The position numbers and the translations under genes are program-made. This document shows, piece by piece, positions 1-9,700 of a stretch of DNA of 64,000 bases. Within the stretch, counting starts at the first letter, position 1, and each line of letters opens with the position of its first letter. Below the pieces are notes generated by a model. It saw only the letters and a list, made by a program, of their open reading frames with translations. It was not told the origin of the DNA and searched no databases. The stretch spans positions 45,956-109,955 of the forward strand of contig CAYVWB010000003.1 of the NCBI GenBank assembly GCA_964455395.1, read 5' to 3'. The stretch is from CAYVWB01 sp964455395 (GTDB taxonomy: Bacteria; Desulfobacterota; Desulfovibrionia; Desulfovibrionales; Desulfovibrionaceae).

Positions 1-234
1 ACATGGCATTCCCAGACCTTGGCAGAGCAACGCAGAGCTTATCTGCTCGGAACCAATGTGCCTGGCGTGTTCATCCGTAAGCATGAGACGCCGCAAGGCA
101 CATGGTGGCGCGTTCTTGTAGGTCAGCATGAACGATTGTCTGGCGCCAAACAGATTCAGTACGATCTGTGGCAAAACTATGGATTGCGGTATACCTACAT
201 TGTGAAGCGTGATGGCGGATATGACATTCCTTGA
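1..234 (+). CDS. C-terminal fragment of a SPOR-domain protein (5' end outside window)
   Basis: The frame is open from base 1 to the TGA at 232-234, so only about 77 C-terminal residues are visible. They resemble the end of a SPOR (peptidoglycan-binding) domain: a hydrophobic strand followed by GTWWRVLVGQ, then a helix and a final strand (YTYIVK). SPOR domains bind denuded glycan strands at the septum or in lytic enzymes. A TTG at 19 is possible but the match begins before it, so I treat the gene as truncated by the window edge. The parent protein cannot be identified. Confidence 0.6.
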   Translation, partial: TWHSQTLAEQRRAYLLGTNVPGVFIRKHETPQGTWWRVLVGQHERLSGAKQIQYDLWQNYGLRYTYIVKRDGGYDIP

Positions 235-264
235 TACGGACCCATAAGATCATGAAGCATTGTT

Positions 265-347
265 GGTCATCGTCAATGCATGAAGAGCAGTGACACTCCA
301 CAGGAATGCGATGACCTTTCGCGTTTTGACCGCGCCACAATGGCGCG
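265..347. terminator. Possible terminator region between convergent genes
   Basis: Two inverted repeats lie between the SPOR fragment and the convergent membrane-protein gene. One pairs 265-272 with 309-316 and is followed by TTTCGCGTTTT. The other is a compact 7-bp hairpin, 331-337 with 341-347. Neither has a full U-tract, so function as a terminator is only plausible. Confidence 0.3.
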
Positions 348-362
348 CGCTCGACATGTGTG

Positions 363-2558
363 TCAGCGCAACGCTTCAAGCAGATTCGTGTAGTTGTCGG
401 TCCACGGCTTCGCCATGGGAGGCAGCGCGGAGAGGTCGGTCCAGCCGAGTTGCTGCGTGAGGGCGTCTCGCGTGGCGGGGCTGCGGGTCAGGGCGGCCCA
501 GATGGTGCTCTGCGCGTCAGGATGCGTGTCGCCGATATTGTTATCGGTCAACACAAGCAACCCCTCTTCTTTCGCCGTGGCCTGCACAATGGGGACGAGG
601 TCCAGGAACTTGTTGGAAAGATGGAAGAAGACGACGCCGTCTTCGGTAAGCTTGGCGGCGTAGAGCGCCAAAGCCTCACGCGTCAACAGGTGGGTGGGGA
701 TGGAGTCAGAATTGAATGCGTCGACGACGATCACGCCGTAGGCGCCGTCTGGCTGGTCTTCCAAGGTCAACCGCCCGTCGCCGAAGAGCATGCGCAGGTC
801 GCCCCGGCTCAAGTCGATGAAGCTGAAGTATTCTCGCGCGACGACTTCGTTATAGGGATCGAGTTCCATGATATCCCACTGTTCGCCCGGCTCCGCATAG
901 ACGAGCAGGCTGCCGGCGCCGAGCCCGACCAACGCGATGGGAGCTTCGCGACGCAACGGCGCCAACGCCTGCCGGCCCGGCCCGGCAAGCGCGCGTCCCA
1001 CGGGCGTGGTGGGATGGTAATAGGTCAACGGTGTGGCGCGTTTGGGGCCATCCACGTACTGCATGCCGTGCAAAGTGCCGCCATGCATGAGCCGCCGCAC
1101 CCCCTCTCGATCGTATATTCGGTATACACCATAGAAGTTCCTGTGCGTATGGAGATAGAGATCCTGCGGCAGAAGCAGATCGCGGGCCACCACCGCGCCG
1201 AGCACCGCCAATGCCGCCAGCGCCAACACGCCTGGTCGGCGCTCCTGGCCGTAGAGTGCTGCCGCCAAGGCCACACCGGCAAGGCTCGCCCAGACGCCTG
1301 TGGGCGTCTCGGGCCATAAACGGACGGCCCACTGCAGCCCGACGGCTGCGCCGATCACGCACAGCAGCCGCCACCACACCCACTTCCACGCGAATCCGCC
1401 GCCGTCATCCCGTGCAAGCCACAGCCCGGCCCCTGCAAGCGCGAACGCCAAGGGATACTCGACCAGAGACGCCCCCGCCAACGGCGCGCCCCAGCTCACG
1501 GCGGCGCCGCCCACAAAACCGCCGAATGCCACGTGCATGTAGAATGCGGAGAGCCGCCCGGGGTCCTGTGGTCGGGATTCATACAACGCCGCGTGGCACA
1601 CAAGACACACCACCATGAGGATGACGAGATACGCTGCTATCTGGATGAGCAGCGGCATGACGTAAGACGCTTGTGACATGAGAAAGAACAGCAACCCCAA
1701 CAGGAAAGCGAGGCCCAAGCGTTGCCTCACGGCCTGCGGAAGCCACGGACGGGTGCGGAAGGTGAGCGCGAATGTCAACAGGAAAATGGCCAAAGGCAGC
1801 GTCCACAAGAGCGGCGCCGAGGCGAGGTCGATGGTGAGCGCGTTCGTTGTGGAGAGGAACATGGCTGACCCCGCGGCGGACAAGGTCAACCATGTGGCGC
1901 GCTGGCGGATGGAAGCGGAAGGCGCCGTCTTGCCCGCCTGACGCGCCGCTGTGGCGAACTCCATGCGGGGGGCCCGCGGCAGGCCCCAGAACGTTGCAAG
2001 ATGCATCAACACGGCGAACAGCCACGCCCAGCGCCACCAGGAGAGCTGCCATTCCAGAGCCGAGAGCGGCTCCACCACCAGGGGGTAGCTCAGCAGACCC
2101 AGAAAGGAGCCCAGGTTCGAGACGGCGTAGAGCACATAGGCGTTGACGCTCCGTCCCACAGCGGCCTGGGCCACTCGCTGCTGCATCGTCACCCCGATAG
2201 CCGCCAGCACCACGAACGCGGGACCCACCGTGCTCACCAGCATCCACGCGATGGCCACAACCTGCGGCACACCCCCCGGAGGCGCCCGCAATGACTCGAC
2301 ATCCAAGGGAAAAAGAAGAAGCGGCGACAGACAGAGCAGGGTATGCGCGATCCGCCAACCCATCGAACGCATGCGACCCGCCAGAAAATAGGCGTACCCA
2401 TATCCGGCCAGCAAGCCGAACTGAAAGCATGTCACACAGGCGGCCCATACCAAGTAGCTTCCACCAAAACCCGGCAACACCGCCTTGGAAATGATGAGCT
2501 CCACCTGAAAAAGCAAGAACGCAGCCAAGAAGACTGCTACGTACGCCAAATTCAACAT
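363..2558 (-). CDS. Membrane protein fused to spermidine synthase-like domain
   Basis: About 731 residues. The N-terminal 450 or so form many hydrophobic segments of transporter type. The C-terminal 250 are a spermidine/spermine synthase-like Rossmann fold: glycine motif GLGAGSLLVY, acidic ELDP after beta-2, GDGR, then VVDAFNSDSIPTHLL where the family has its catalytic aspartate region. Such fusions are widespread and usually annotated as fused MFS/spermidine synthase. Whether they make polyamines is not established for the family. ATG at 2576 is also possible; I prefer 2558 because it directly precedes the first membrane helix. No clear RBS is visible for either start. Confidence 0.8.
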   Translation of the reverse strand: MLNLAYVAVFLAAFLLFQVELIISKAVLPGFGGSYLVWAACVTCFQFGLLAGYGYAYFLAGRMRSMGWRIAHTLLCLSPLLLFPLDVESLRAPPGGVPQVVAIAWMLVSTVGPAFVVLAAIGVTMQQRVAQAAVGRSVNAYVLYAVSNLGSFLGLLSYPLVVEPLSALEWQLSWWRWAWLFAVLMHLATFWGLPRAPRMEFATAARQAGKTAPSASIRQRATWLTLSAAGSAMFLSTTNALTIDLASAPLLWTLPLAIFLLTFALTFRTRPWLPQAVRQRLGLAFLLGLLFFLMSQASYVMPLLIQIAAYLVILMVVCLVCHAALYESRPQDPGRLSAFYMHVAFGGFVGGAAVSWGAPLAGASLVEYPLAFALAGAGLWLARDDGGGFAWKWVWWRLLCVIGAAVGLQWAVRLWPETPTGVWASLAGVALAAALYGQERRPGVLALAALAVLGAVVARDLLLPQDLYLHTHRNFYGVYRIYDREGVRRLMHGGTLHGMQYVDGPKRATPLTYYHPTTPVGRALAGPGRQALAPLRREAPIALVGLGAGSLLVYAEPGEQWDIMELDPYNEVVAREYFSFIDLSRGDLRMLFGDGRLTLEDQPDGAYGVIVVDAFNSDSIPTHLLTREALALYAAKLTEDGVVFFHLSNKFLDLVPIVQATAKEEGLLVLTDNNIGDTHPDAQSTIWAALTRSPATRDALTQQLGWTDLSALPPMAKPWTDNYTNLLEALR

Positions 2559-2610
2559 GGAGCAATGATACATCAATCCACGGGATCATGGAAACAGTTT
2601 CGCGAGAACA

Positions 2611-2661
2611 AAAAAACCCCGCGCCCATTTGTAACGTCGTCGTCACAAACACGGCGCGGGG
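2611..2661 (-). terminator. Rho-independent terminator of the 36-residue gene
   Basis: Read on the minus strand, a 9-bp GC stem (2653-2661 with 2617-2625) encloses a second imperfect stem and is followed by a run of T (complement of 2611-2616). It is placed correctly to end the small gene at 2760-2870. Confidence 0.8.
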
Positions 2662-2759
2662 TCAACGCCCGATCCGTTACAGCGCTCCGATGGAGGAGGT
2701 CACCGCATACAGCGCTGCACGGTCGCGGCGCCGCCGTTGCTTTCCGGCGGCAGAGCTAT

Positions 2760-2870
2760 CTAGTCGGCGCAGTACAGACGGGCCATGTCGGACTTGTTGG
2801 CTTGCGCGTAAACGATGGCGAGGTGGTACTTTTCGACGAAGCGGTTGAAGCGTTTCACGATCTTGGACAT
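2760..2870 (-). CDS. Small basic protein of 36 residues, function unknown
   Basis: Begins MSKIVKRFNRF and ends ARLYCAD. I do not recognise the family. It is supported as a gene by a canonical AAGGAGAG ribosome site six bases before the ATG, a strong terminator about 100 bp downstream, and its monocistronic isolation between two larger genes. The N-terminal half is basic and amphipathic (RFNRFVEKYHLAIVYAQ) and could form one helix. There is no signal peptide or membrane segment. The longer frame beginning at 2969 lacks a ribosome site and is not preferred. Confidence 0.65.
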   Translation of the reverse strand: MSKIVKRFNRFVEKYHLAIVYAQANKSDMARLYCAD

Positions 2871-3049
2871 TGCGTCTCTCCTTGGGGAAGTGGGTGATGG
2901 GACACGAACCGTTGCGATGCCTCCCCTTTTCAAGTCCGGCGCCAAAGCCAGGAAAGAGAGCACAACCATTTAGTATTGCTGACTATGCCTGCCGACAAGA
3001 GCCACAGCCTCCCCGAAAATAGGGACGCCACATGTTGCACCTCGCAACA

Positions 3050-3120
3050 CATAGACCTTGTGAAAATTATGTTTTCAATTTAATTCAAATAATTACCATG
3101 ACTGGATGCATCTTGCAACA
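3050..3120. other. AT-rich upstream region
   Basis: A distinctly AT-rich patch (around 3062-3100) in an otherwise GC-rich window, between the 36-residue gene and the sigma54 activator gene. It has several TTGAA- and CATAAT-like words on the minus strand, which would suit a promoter for the small gene, but no single well-spaced pair stands out. A 6-bp inverted repeat (3033-3038 with 3044-3049) lies beside it. Confidence 0.3.
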
Positions 3121-3135
3121 CTGCTGACTTTTGCA

Positions 3136-4491
3136 TCACCCCTCAGCCAGTCGCTTCATCTTGCGCCATAAGGAAGCCCGGTCGATGCCCAGAATCTTCG
3201 CCGCCTGCGACTTGTTGCCCGCAGTCTTCTCCAGCACCTGCTCGATATGCGCGGCTTCCAGCTCAGCCAGCGTCGGCAGCTCTTCGCCTTCGGCTATTGT
3301 GGGGTAGCGCACGCTCCGCGCACCGCGGATGCGCGCCGGCAGTTCACCCACGTCGATGACGTCACTTTCCGCCAGAATTGCGGCGCGTTCCAGCATGTTC
3401 TTCAATTCACGCACGTTGCCGGGGAAGTCGTATCGCATGAGCCGCTCCAGCGCCGCCTCCGTGAGCCGAGTGGCCGTCACCCCGTACTTTTCCCCGGCAC
3501 GGTCAAGAAAGTGATGGCAGAACAAGGGGATATCCTCCCGTCTATCACGAAGCGGCGGCAGCTGCAGCGTCACGACATTGAGGCGGTAGAAGAGGTCTTG
3601 CCGGAAGCGGCCTGCCGCCACCTCATCCTCCAGGCTGCGGTTCGTGGCGGCGATCACGCGCACGTCCACGGGAATTTCCTCCTTGCCGCCCACGCGGATG
3701 ATTGTCTGTTCCTGCAGCACCCGCAAGAGCTGGACCTGCGCGCTTGGCGGGGCTTCGCCTATCTCGTCCAGAAGCACGCCGCCGCCGTCCAGGGTTTCGA
3801 AGATGCCCTTGACGGTGCGTTGCGCGCCGCTGAAGGCCTCGCGTTCGTGGCCGAAGAGTTCATTGCAGAGCAGATCTTCGTTGAAGGCGCCGCAGTTCAC
3901 TGCCAGAAAGCGCTTGTCCGCACGTGGCGAATTCGAGTGTATTATCTGGGATATGAGCTCCTTGCCTGTGCCGGTCTCACCCAGCACGAGCACGGTGCAG
4001 TCCAGCGGCGCCACACGGGCGATACGTCGCTTGAGCGCTTCGATCTGCGGACTCTTCCCGATGATCTGCGGACCGCGACGGTTGCGGACCAGAGAACGCA
4101 ATTCGTCCAGCTCCAAACGCATGAGCCGTTTTTCGCGGGCTTTCTGGACGAGCACGCGCACTTCATCCAGGGAAAAGGGTTTGGTGAGGTAGTGGAACGC
4201 GCCCATGCGCATGGCTTCCACGGCGCGCTCCACCGAGTCCGAGTCCGAGATGATGATGACCACGGAACCCGGTGTTTCGCGTTTCACCAGGTGCAACAAA
4301 GAGAGCTCGCCCTTGCCGCCGGTGTGCAGGTCCGTCATGACGAGGTCGAATTCGCGGCTGCCCAGCAACGACTCCGCCTGAGCGGCGTTCCGGCAGCTCG
4401 TCACCCGGCCCATGTCGCGCAGGGCGTGCTCCAGCTGCTGGAGGGACTCGTAGTCGTCCTCCACCAAAAGGATCTCGAAGGGGTTGTCCAT
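3136..4491 (-). CDS. Sigma54-dependent response regulator (NtrC/AtoC type)
   Basis: 451 residues in the classical order: receiver domain (LLVEDD, MTDLHTGG with the phospho-acceptor Asp, KPF), AAA+ domain with Walker A GETGTGKE and Walker B VLLDEIGE, and a C-terminal Fis-type HTH (NKSQAAKILGIDRASLWRKM). The sigma54-contacting loop reads EAFSGA, not GAFTGA. R-finger region VRVIAATNR is present. Start chosen at 4491 because AAGGAGACG lies just upstream; the in-frame ATG at 4506 overlaps that ribosome site. No cognate histidine kinase is adjacent, so the signal is unknown. Confidence 0.92.
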   Translation of the reverse strand: MDNPFEILLVEDDYESLQQLEHALRDMGRVTSCRNAAQAESLLGSREFDLVMTDLHTGGKGELSLLHLVKRETPGSVVIIISDSDSVERAVEAMRMGAFHYLTKPFSLDEVRVLVQKAREKRLMRLELDELRSLVRNRRGPQIIGKSPQIEALKRRIARVAPLDCTVLVLGETGTGKELISQIIHSNSPRADKRFLAVNCGAFNEDLLCNELFGHEREAFSGAQRTVKGIFETLDGGGVLLDEIGEAPPSAQVQLLRVLQEQTIIRVGGKEEIPVDVRVIAATNRSLEDEVAAGRFRQDLFYRLNVVTLQLPPLRDRREDIPLFCHHFLDRAGEKYGVTATRLTEAALERLMRYDFPGNVRELKNMLERAAILAESDVIDVGELPARIRGARSVRYPTIAEGEELPTLAELEAAHIEQVLEKTAGNKSQAAKILGIDRASLWRKMKRLAEG

Positions 4492-4536
4492 GGCGTCTCC
4501 TTGCATCGCGCTTCAGCGCAGGCTATCACACGCCGC

Positions 4537-5559
4537 ATGTCTTGCCCACGCCCTTCAGGAACGCCCACGGCGGCGTATCTCGCACCGCGGGGGTTTCTCG
4601 AACACCTCCTGGACGAGCTTGCCCACCGCGGCCTGAGCGAGACGCTTCATGCTGTCGATCGACTCGTCATAACGGACAGCGCCGCGCCCCCCACGGACGT
4701 CGCCTGGGCCGAGGACGTCTGGCTGGAGCCCGTGCTGCTGCCGGCGGCCTCCATCGGGGAGGCGGCCAAGGCCCTCGTCGCCATCCAGCGCAACTGGGCT
4801 TGTTTCAGCGTGATGGAGCACCGCCGCGCGGCGCTCATCCAGCAGAAGCTCCCCCGGGTGAAACCACGGCTGCAGGTCTTCGGCGACCCGCCCCCCGCCT
4901 CGCCCCTGGGCGGGTGGACGCTCCTGGAGCGAGAGCTCATCCTCGCCTCGGCGCGACGGCGCAGCCCCTTCCCTCATGGGGCTTTCCAGTTCGAGGAAGA
5001 CAAGACCGGCCCGCCCAACCGCGCCTATCTCAAGCTCTGGGAAGCCTTGACGCTCATGGGCCATCGGCCCGGCCCCGGGGACTGCTGTCTGGACCTGGGC
5101 GCAAGCCCCGGCGGCTGGACCTGGGTCCTGGCGCAGTGTGGCGCGCAGGTCACGGCCGTGGACCGCACCGCGCTGGTCCCGGAGTTAATGCGCCACCCCC
5201 GCGTGCGCTTCGTGGAGGGCAGCGCCTTCGGGGTGGATCCGCGGCGCGTGGCCGCGGAACTTGGCGCGCCCACGTGGCTCGTGTGGGACGTCGCGTGCTA
5301 CCCGGAGCGCTTGCGCGGCTATGTGGAACGCTGGTTGGAGCACGGCCCCCCGTGCGTCATGGTCTGTACGGTGAAGCTCCAGGGTCCCCCTACGCCGGCG
5401 TCGCACGCCGCCCTGGACTGGTTCCGGACCACGCCTCGCTCGCGGCTCATCCATCTGCACCACAACCGCCACGAGCTCACCTGGATTCACCTGCCTGCGC
5501 TGGCGGGCCAAACAGAGCAGGCGGAGCAGGCCGAACCTCTGCCGGCTCTGGCGTTCTGA
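4537..5559 (+). CDS. RlmM/FtsJ-like SAM-dependent 2'-O-methyltransferase
   Basis: 340 residues. The C-terminal half has the SAM motif LDLGASPGGWTWVLAQ and the K-D-K-E tetrad expected of 2'-O-ribose methyltransferases (EDKTGPP, LVWDVAC, VCTVKLQ, RHELTW). Layout resembles RlmM, which methylates C2498 of 23S rRNA, with a divergent N-terminal THUMP-like region. Substrate is therefore inferred as rRNA or tRNA. The 3' end overlaps the convergent DUF2927 gene by 83 bp. The start ATG follows about 45 bp of non-coding sequence after the divergent regulator and lacks a strong ribosome site. Confidence 0.78.
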   Translation: MSCPRPSGTPTAAYLAPRGFLEHLLDELAHRGLSETLHAVDRLVITDSAAPPTDVAWAEDVWLEPVLLPAASIGEAAKALVAIQRNWACFSVMEHRRAALIQQKLPRVKPRLQVFGDPPPASPLGGWTLLERELILASARRRSPFPHGAFQFEEDKTGPPNRAYLKLWEALTLMGHRPGPGDCCLDLGASPGGWTWVLAQCGAQVTAVDRTALVPELMRHPRVRFVEGSAFGVDPRRVAAELGAPTWLVWDVACYPERLRGYVERWLEHGPPCVMVCTVKLQGPPTPASHAALDWFRTTPRSRLIHLHHNRHELTWIHLPALAGQTEQAEQAEPLPALAF

Positions 5560-6745
5560 GCTCCGGCCACAGCCGCGGCGCGTACGCCGGCGCGGTGACG
5601 CCGGGCACGTCCGGCACATCCACATCCGGGGCGCGCTCCTCCAGGACGATCAACGCCTCCTCCAGCGTCATGCCCGGGGCGAGCTCCGGTCGATAGAGCA
5701 ATGCCAGCACAGCGCGATCCAAGGCCGGCAGGGCGGCTTCCGGCAGTGGCGGCCCCCCGGCGGATGACGCCAAACCCGCCGCACGCCCCCGGTCGGCCAA
5801 CGAATCCCGAGGACCGCCAGCCACGGCAGGCGCGCCGGCGACGGAAGGCGCGACAGGCATCCACAAGACGCTGGGCGCTCCGGGGCGCGCGAAGCCGCGC
5901 AGACCCAGCACGTACAGCGCCTCGCGCCAGATGTGCGGGAGCGTGAGGCCTCGACCGTACAACACGACACGGCCACGCCGCAGGGCCCCATCCGCCGCGG
6001 CAAGGAGACGGCTCGCTCCGAGGCGCGCGGGGGGAGGTGGGTCGTCCACGATCTCCACGAGAATGTCGGGGATATGGGGCTCTGGCTCAAGCCGTACGCC
6101 AAGGGGCTCAAGCGTTTCATTCAGCGCGGCGAACGCCTCGCGCGTCATGGCGATGGCCTCCTCGGGAGGTGCGAGCGGAGGGGATCGGAGCGCAGACGAG
6201 GGCCCTGTCGCTGCAGTCAGCCCGTCCGCGTCGAGGGATGCGCCGGTCTCGGCCGTGTCGAGCCGCCTGTCGAGGGTGGCGTTCAAGGCGGCCTGCGGCG
6301 ACGCGTCCCGCGGGTCCAGGGTCTCCGGTCGTGTGGCGGGCGGCGGCGCGGCAGCATAGCGCGTTTCTATATGGTAGGTGATGACAGGGGTGGTCCAGCG
6401 CTTCAGGTTCCCCGTCTGCGGCTCGAAGGCCACGCCGCTGCGCGCCAGAGCGAGTTGTTCCAGCCGCTCCAGAAAGACGGCGCGGGTGAAGTGCGCCAGC
6501 ACCTCGGGGGAAAGCGGCTGCGTCGCGGGTTCCGCGCCGGCGGTCGGCGCCATGCTCGTCATCAGAAAAAAAACGAGCAACGCGGCCAGCGCGCGCCCCC
6601 CCGGGACGAAGGCTCTCCCGGCAGCGCGCGTCCGACGTGTTTCGGACGGAAAGAACGCGTGGGACCCATTGGCCCCGCCGGTCTTTTCTGATAGGGAGGA
6701 GTCCGTGGCGGGCAGAACCCCGCCGGGCCATTCCGTATGGAACAC
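5477..6745 (-). CDS. Exported DUF2927-domain protein (start uncertain)
   Basis: About 420 residues if started at the GTG at 6745. An arginine-rich stretch and a hydrophobic segment (ALAALLVFFLMTSMAPTAGA) look like a signal peptide. The body has features I recall from DUF2927 proteins: KRWTTPVITYHI near the start of the domain and LYRPELAPGMTLEEAL near its end. Long Pro/Ala-rich spacers separate these. Function is unknown; DUF2927 proteins have been suggested to be metallopeptidase-like. No ATG lies before the signal segment, and the GTG overlaps the divergent nuclease-helicase start, so the true start may be an unusual codon further in. Confidence 0.6.
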   Translation of the reverse strand: MFHTEWPGGVLPATDSSLSEKTGGANGSHAFFPSETRRTRAAGRAFVPGGRALAALLVFFLMTSMAPTAGAEPATQPLSPEVLAHFTRAVFLERLEQLALARSGVAFEPQTGNLKRWTTPVITYHIETRYAAAPPPATRPETLDPRDASPQAALNATLDRRLDTAETGASLDADGLTAATGPSSALRSPPLAPPEEAIAMTREAFAALNETLEPLGVRLEPEPHIPDILVEIVDDPPPPARLGASRLLAAADGALRRGRVVLYGRGLTLPHIWREALYVLGLRGFARPGAPSVLWMPVAPSVAGAPAVAGGPRDSLADRGRAAGLASSAGGPPLPEAALPALDRAVLALLYRPELAPGMTLEEALIVLEERAPDVDVPDVPGVTAPAYAPRLWPELRTPEPAEVRPAPPALFGPPAQAGESR

Positions 6746-9700
6746 TTTCTCGCCGATCTGCATATCCACTCCCGCTATTCCAGGGCCACCAGCAAACAGC
6801 TCACCCCCAGGGTGCTGTCCGCGTGGGCGTTGGTCAAGGGGCTGCACGTGCTCGGCACGGGGGACTTCACCCACCCCGCCTGGCGCGCCGAGCTGGAGGA
6901 GGCCCTGGAGCCCGACTCCGCAAGCGGCCTCTACCGGCTGAAGGACCCGCGGGGCCTGACCCGTGAACTCCCGTGGCTGGAAGGCTACGAGCTCGCCGGC
7001 CGCACGCTGTTCATGCTCCAGGCGGAGATCAGCTCCATATACAAGCGCGGCGGCAAGGTCCGCAAGGTCCACAACCTCGTTTACGTCCCCACTCTGGAGG
7101 CGGCGCACACGCTCTCGGAGAAGCTGGCGGCCATCGGCAACGTGGAGTCCGACGGCCGCCCCATCCTCGGCCTGGACTCGCGCAATCTCCTGGAGCTGGT
7201 GCTGGAGCTTCACCCCCTGGCGTTCCTCGTGCCCGCGCACATCTGGACGCCGTGGTTCTCCCTCTTCGGCTCCAAATCCGGCTTCGATTCCCTGGAGGAG
7301 TGTTTCGGCGACCTGAGCCAGCACGTTTTCGCCATGGAGACAGGTCTCTCCTCCGACCCCGAGATGAACTGGCTGCTCTCCGCTTTGGATCGCATCGCGC
7401 TCATTTCCAACTCGGATGCGCACTCCGGCGAAAAGCTCGGCCGCGAGTGCAACCTCTTCAGCGGGGAGCGCTCCTACGAAGGCGTCTACCGGGCGCTGCG
7501 CGGGGAGGCCCTGGGCCACAAGCTCCAGGCCACCCTGGAGTTCTTTCCCGAAGAAGGCAAGTACCACCTGGACGGCCACCGCAAGTGCGGCGTGGCCATG
7601 GAGCCGGGGGAAACCCTCGCCCGCGACGGCCGGTGCCCCGTGTGCGGCAAGCCGCTGACCGTGGGCGTGCTGAACCGCGTGCTGACCCTGGCGGACCGCG
7701 ACGTCCCCAAGAAACCGCCCCAGGCCGCAGGCTTCGAGAGCCTCATCCCCTTGCAGGAAGTCATCTCGGAAGTGGTGGGAACCGGCCCCGCCACCAAGAA
7801 GGTCCGCGCCTTGTACGCCCGCTGCGTCACCCGACTGGGCCCGGAGCTGCACGTGCTGCGCGACGCTCCCCTGGAGGACGTGGCCCGCATCTCCCCCCCT
7901 CTCGCCGAGGCCTTGGCCCGCATGCGCCGTGGCGAGGTCATCCGCCAGCCCGGGTTCGACGGTCAGTTCGGCGTGATCCGCGTCTTCAGCGAACGGGAGC
8001 GCAAGGAGCTCCACCAGGGAACCTTCCTGAGCGCAGCCCCGACCGCCGCGCCCGCGACGCCCTCGCGCCCCACGGCCGACGATGCTTCGGACGCGCCCGA
8101 CATGGCGCCACAGACATCACAGGCGCCGGAGTCCTCCGGGGTCGTCCCCCCAGACGCAGCCCCGGCTCTCGGGTCGCTGGACGCTTCCCAGCAGGCGGCC
8201 GTGGCGGCCGGTCCCGGCCCCGTACTGGTGAAGGCCGGTCCCGGCTCCGGCAAGACGCACACCCTGCTCGCACGCGTGGCGCGGCTCATCGAGGAAGGCG
8301 TCTCCCCCCGGCGCATCCTCGTGGTCACTTTCACCCGGAAGGCTGCGCAGGAGCTGAGCGACCGTCTGCTGGCGCGCTTCGGCGAACTGGCCGCGCTGCC
8401 CCGTGCGGACACCCTGCACGCCCTCGCCTACGAAGTCTGGAAAAACGCCTACCAGGACGCCCCCGTGGTGCTGGCCGAGGACGCCGCACGCCGTGTCTTC
8501 GCGGAGGCCAACGCTGCGGAGAGCGCCACGGCGCGGGAGTTGCGTGACGCGTTCGACCGCATCGCCCTGGCGCGGGAACGGCGCGAGGCTCCGGCCGGGA
8601 CGGCGGAGGAAGACGCGGACGAGGCCCTGGCTCGCTGGCGTCACAATTTTGTCAAACACAAGGAGTCCTGGAACCTCGCGGATTATACGGATCTGCTGGA
8701 GTTCTGGCTGGAGCAGATCGAGCACGGCATCTACCCCCGGCCGTACGTCCACGTCCTTGTCGATGAAGCGCAGGACCTCTCCCGTCTGCAGATCGAGCTG
8801 GTGCGAGCCATCGTCACGGCGCAAGCGGACGCGCAGCTCGCAGTCGAGCTGGAGGCCGAACCCGTCATCCCGGGCCGCGGCCTCTTCGCCATCGGCGACC
8901 CGGACCAGTCCATCTACGGTTTCCGCGGCGCCCTGCCCGATGTGGCCACGGCCCTGCGGGAGATCTGGCCTCATCTGGACGTGCGCGCCCTGGAGCGGAA
9001 CTACCGCTCCGTTCAGCCCGTACTGGACCTCGCCGCCACCTCGCTGGACCATCCCGCGCCCTTGCACGCGCACCGCGGCGTCGGTCCTGCGCTCCTGCGG
9101 CTCTTCGAAGCGCCTTCCGCGGAGAGCGAAGCCGCCTGGATCGCCGAACGCATCCGCCGACTGCTGGGCCCCACCAGCCATTCCCTTGCGGACGGACAGA
9201 CGGACGACGAGTTCGCCACGCTCCTCGCCAAAGCGTTCTCCCCCGGCGACATCGCCGTGCTGGTGCGCACGCGGGCCGTCATCCCGCCGCTCAAGCGCGT
9301 CCTGGATCGCATGGGACTGCCCGTGGCTGCGCCCGAGCAGGAAACCTTCTGGGAGGACCCCCGCGTGGCCGCCATTCTGGACGCCGCGGGCGCCCTGTTC
9401 GGGTTGACCCGCAAGGCGGACGCGCCCTGTGTCGACGACGCCGGCGACCACGCCCCTACGGCTTGCGCGCACGAGCTCCCGGCCAATGGCGCACGCGCGG
9501 AGAGAGACGCGCACGGCGCACGCGGCGACGTTCCCCCCGTCGGGACCCGCCTTCGTGACGAGACGGCCAAACCCTTGCCATGCCCCGACGACGTGCTGAC
9601 GCGCGGACCCAAGGCCATTGCAGCGTATATGGAAGACGTCCCCCCCTTCGACCAGCTGTTCTGGAAAAGCGCCGCCTTCAAGCGTCTCGTGGAAGCCTTC

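Noticed and set aside
3247..4536. Long plus-strand frame upstream of the methyltransferase
   Set aside because: It is the complement of the sigma54 activator gene, which has full domain motifs. Only the part from 4537 is used.
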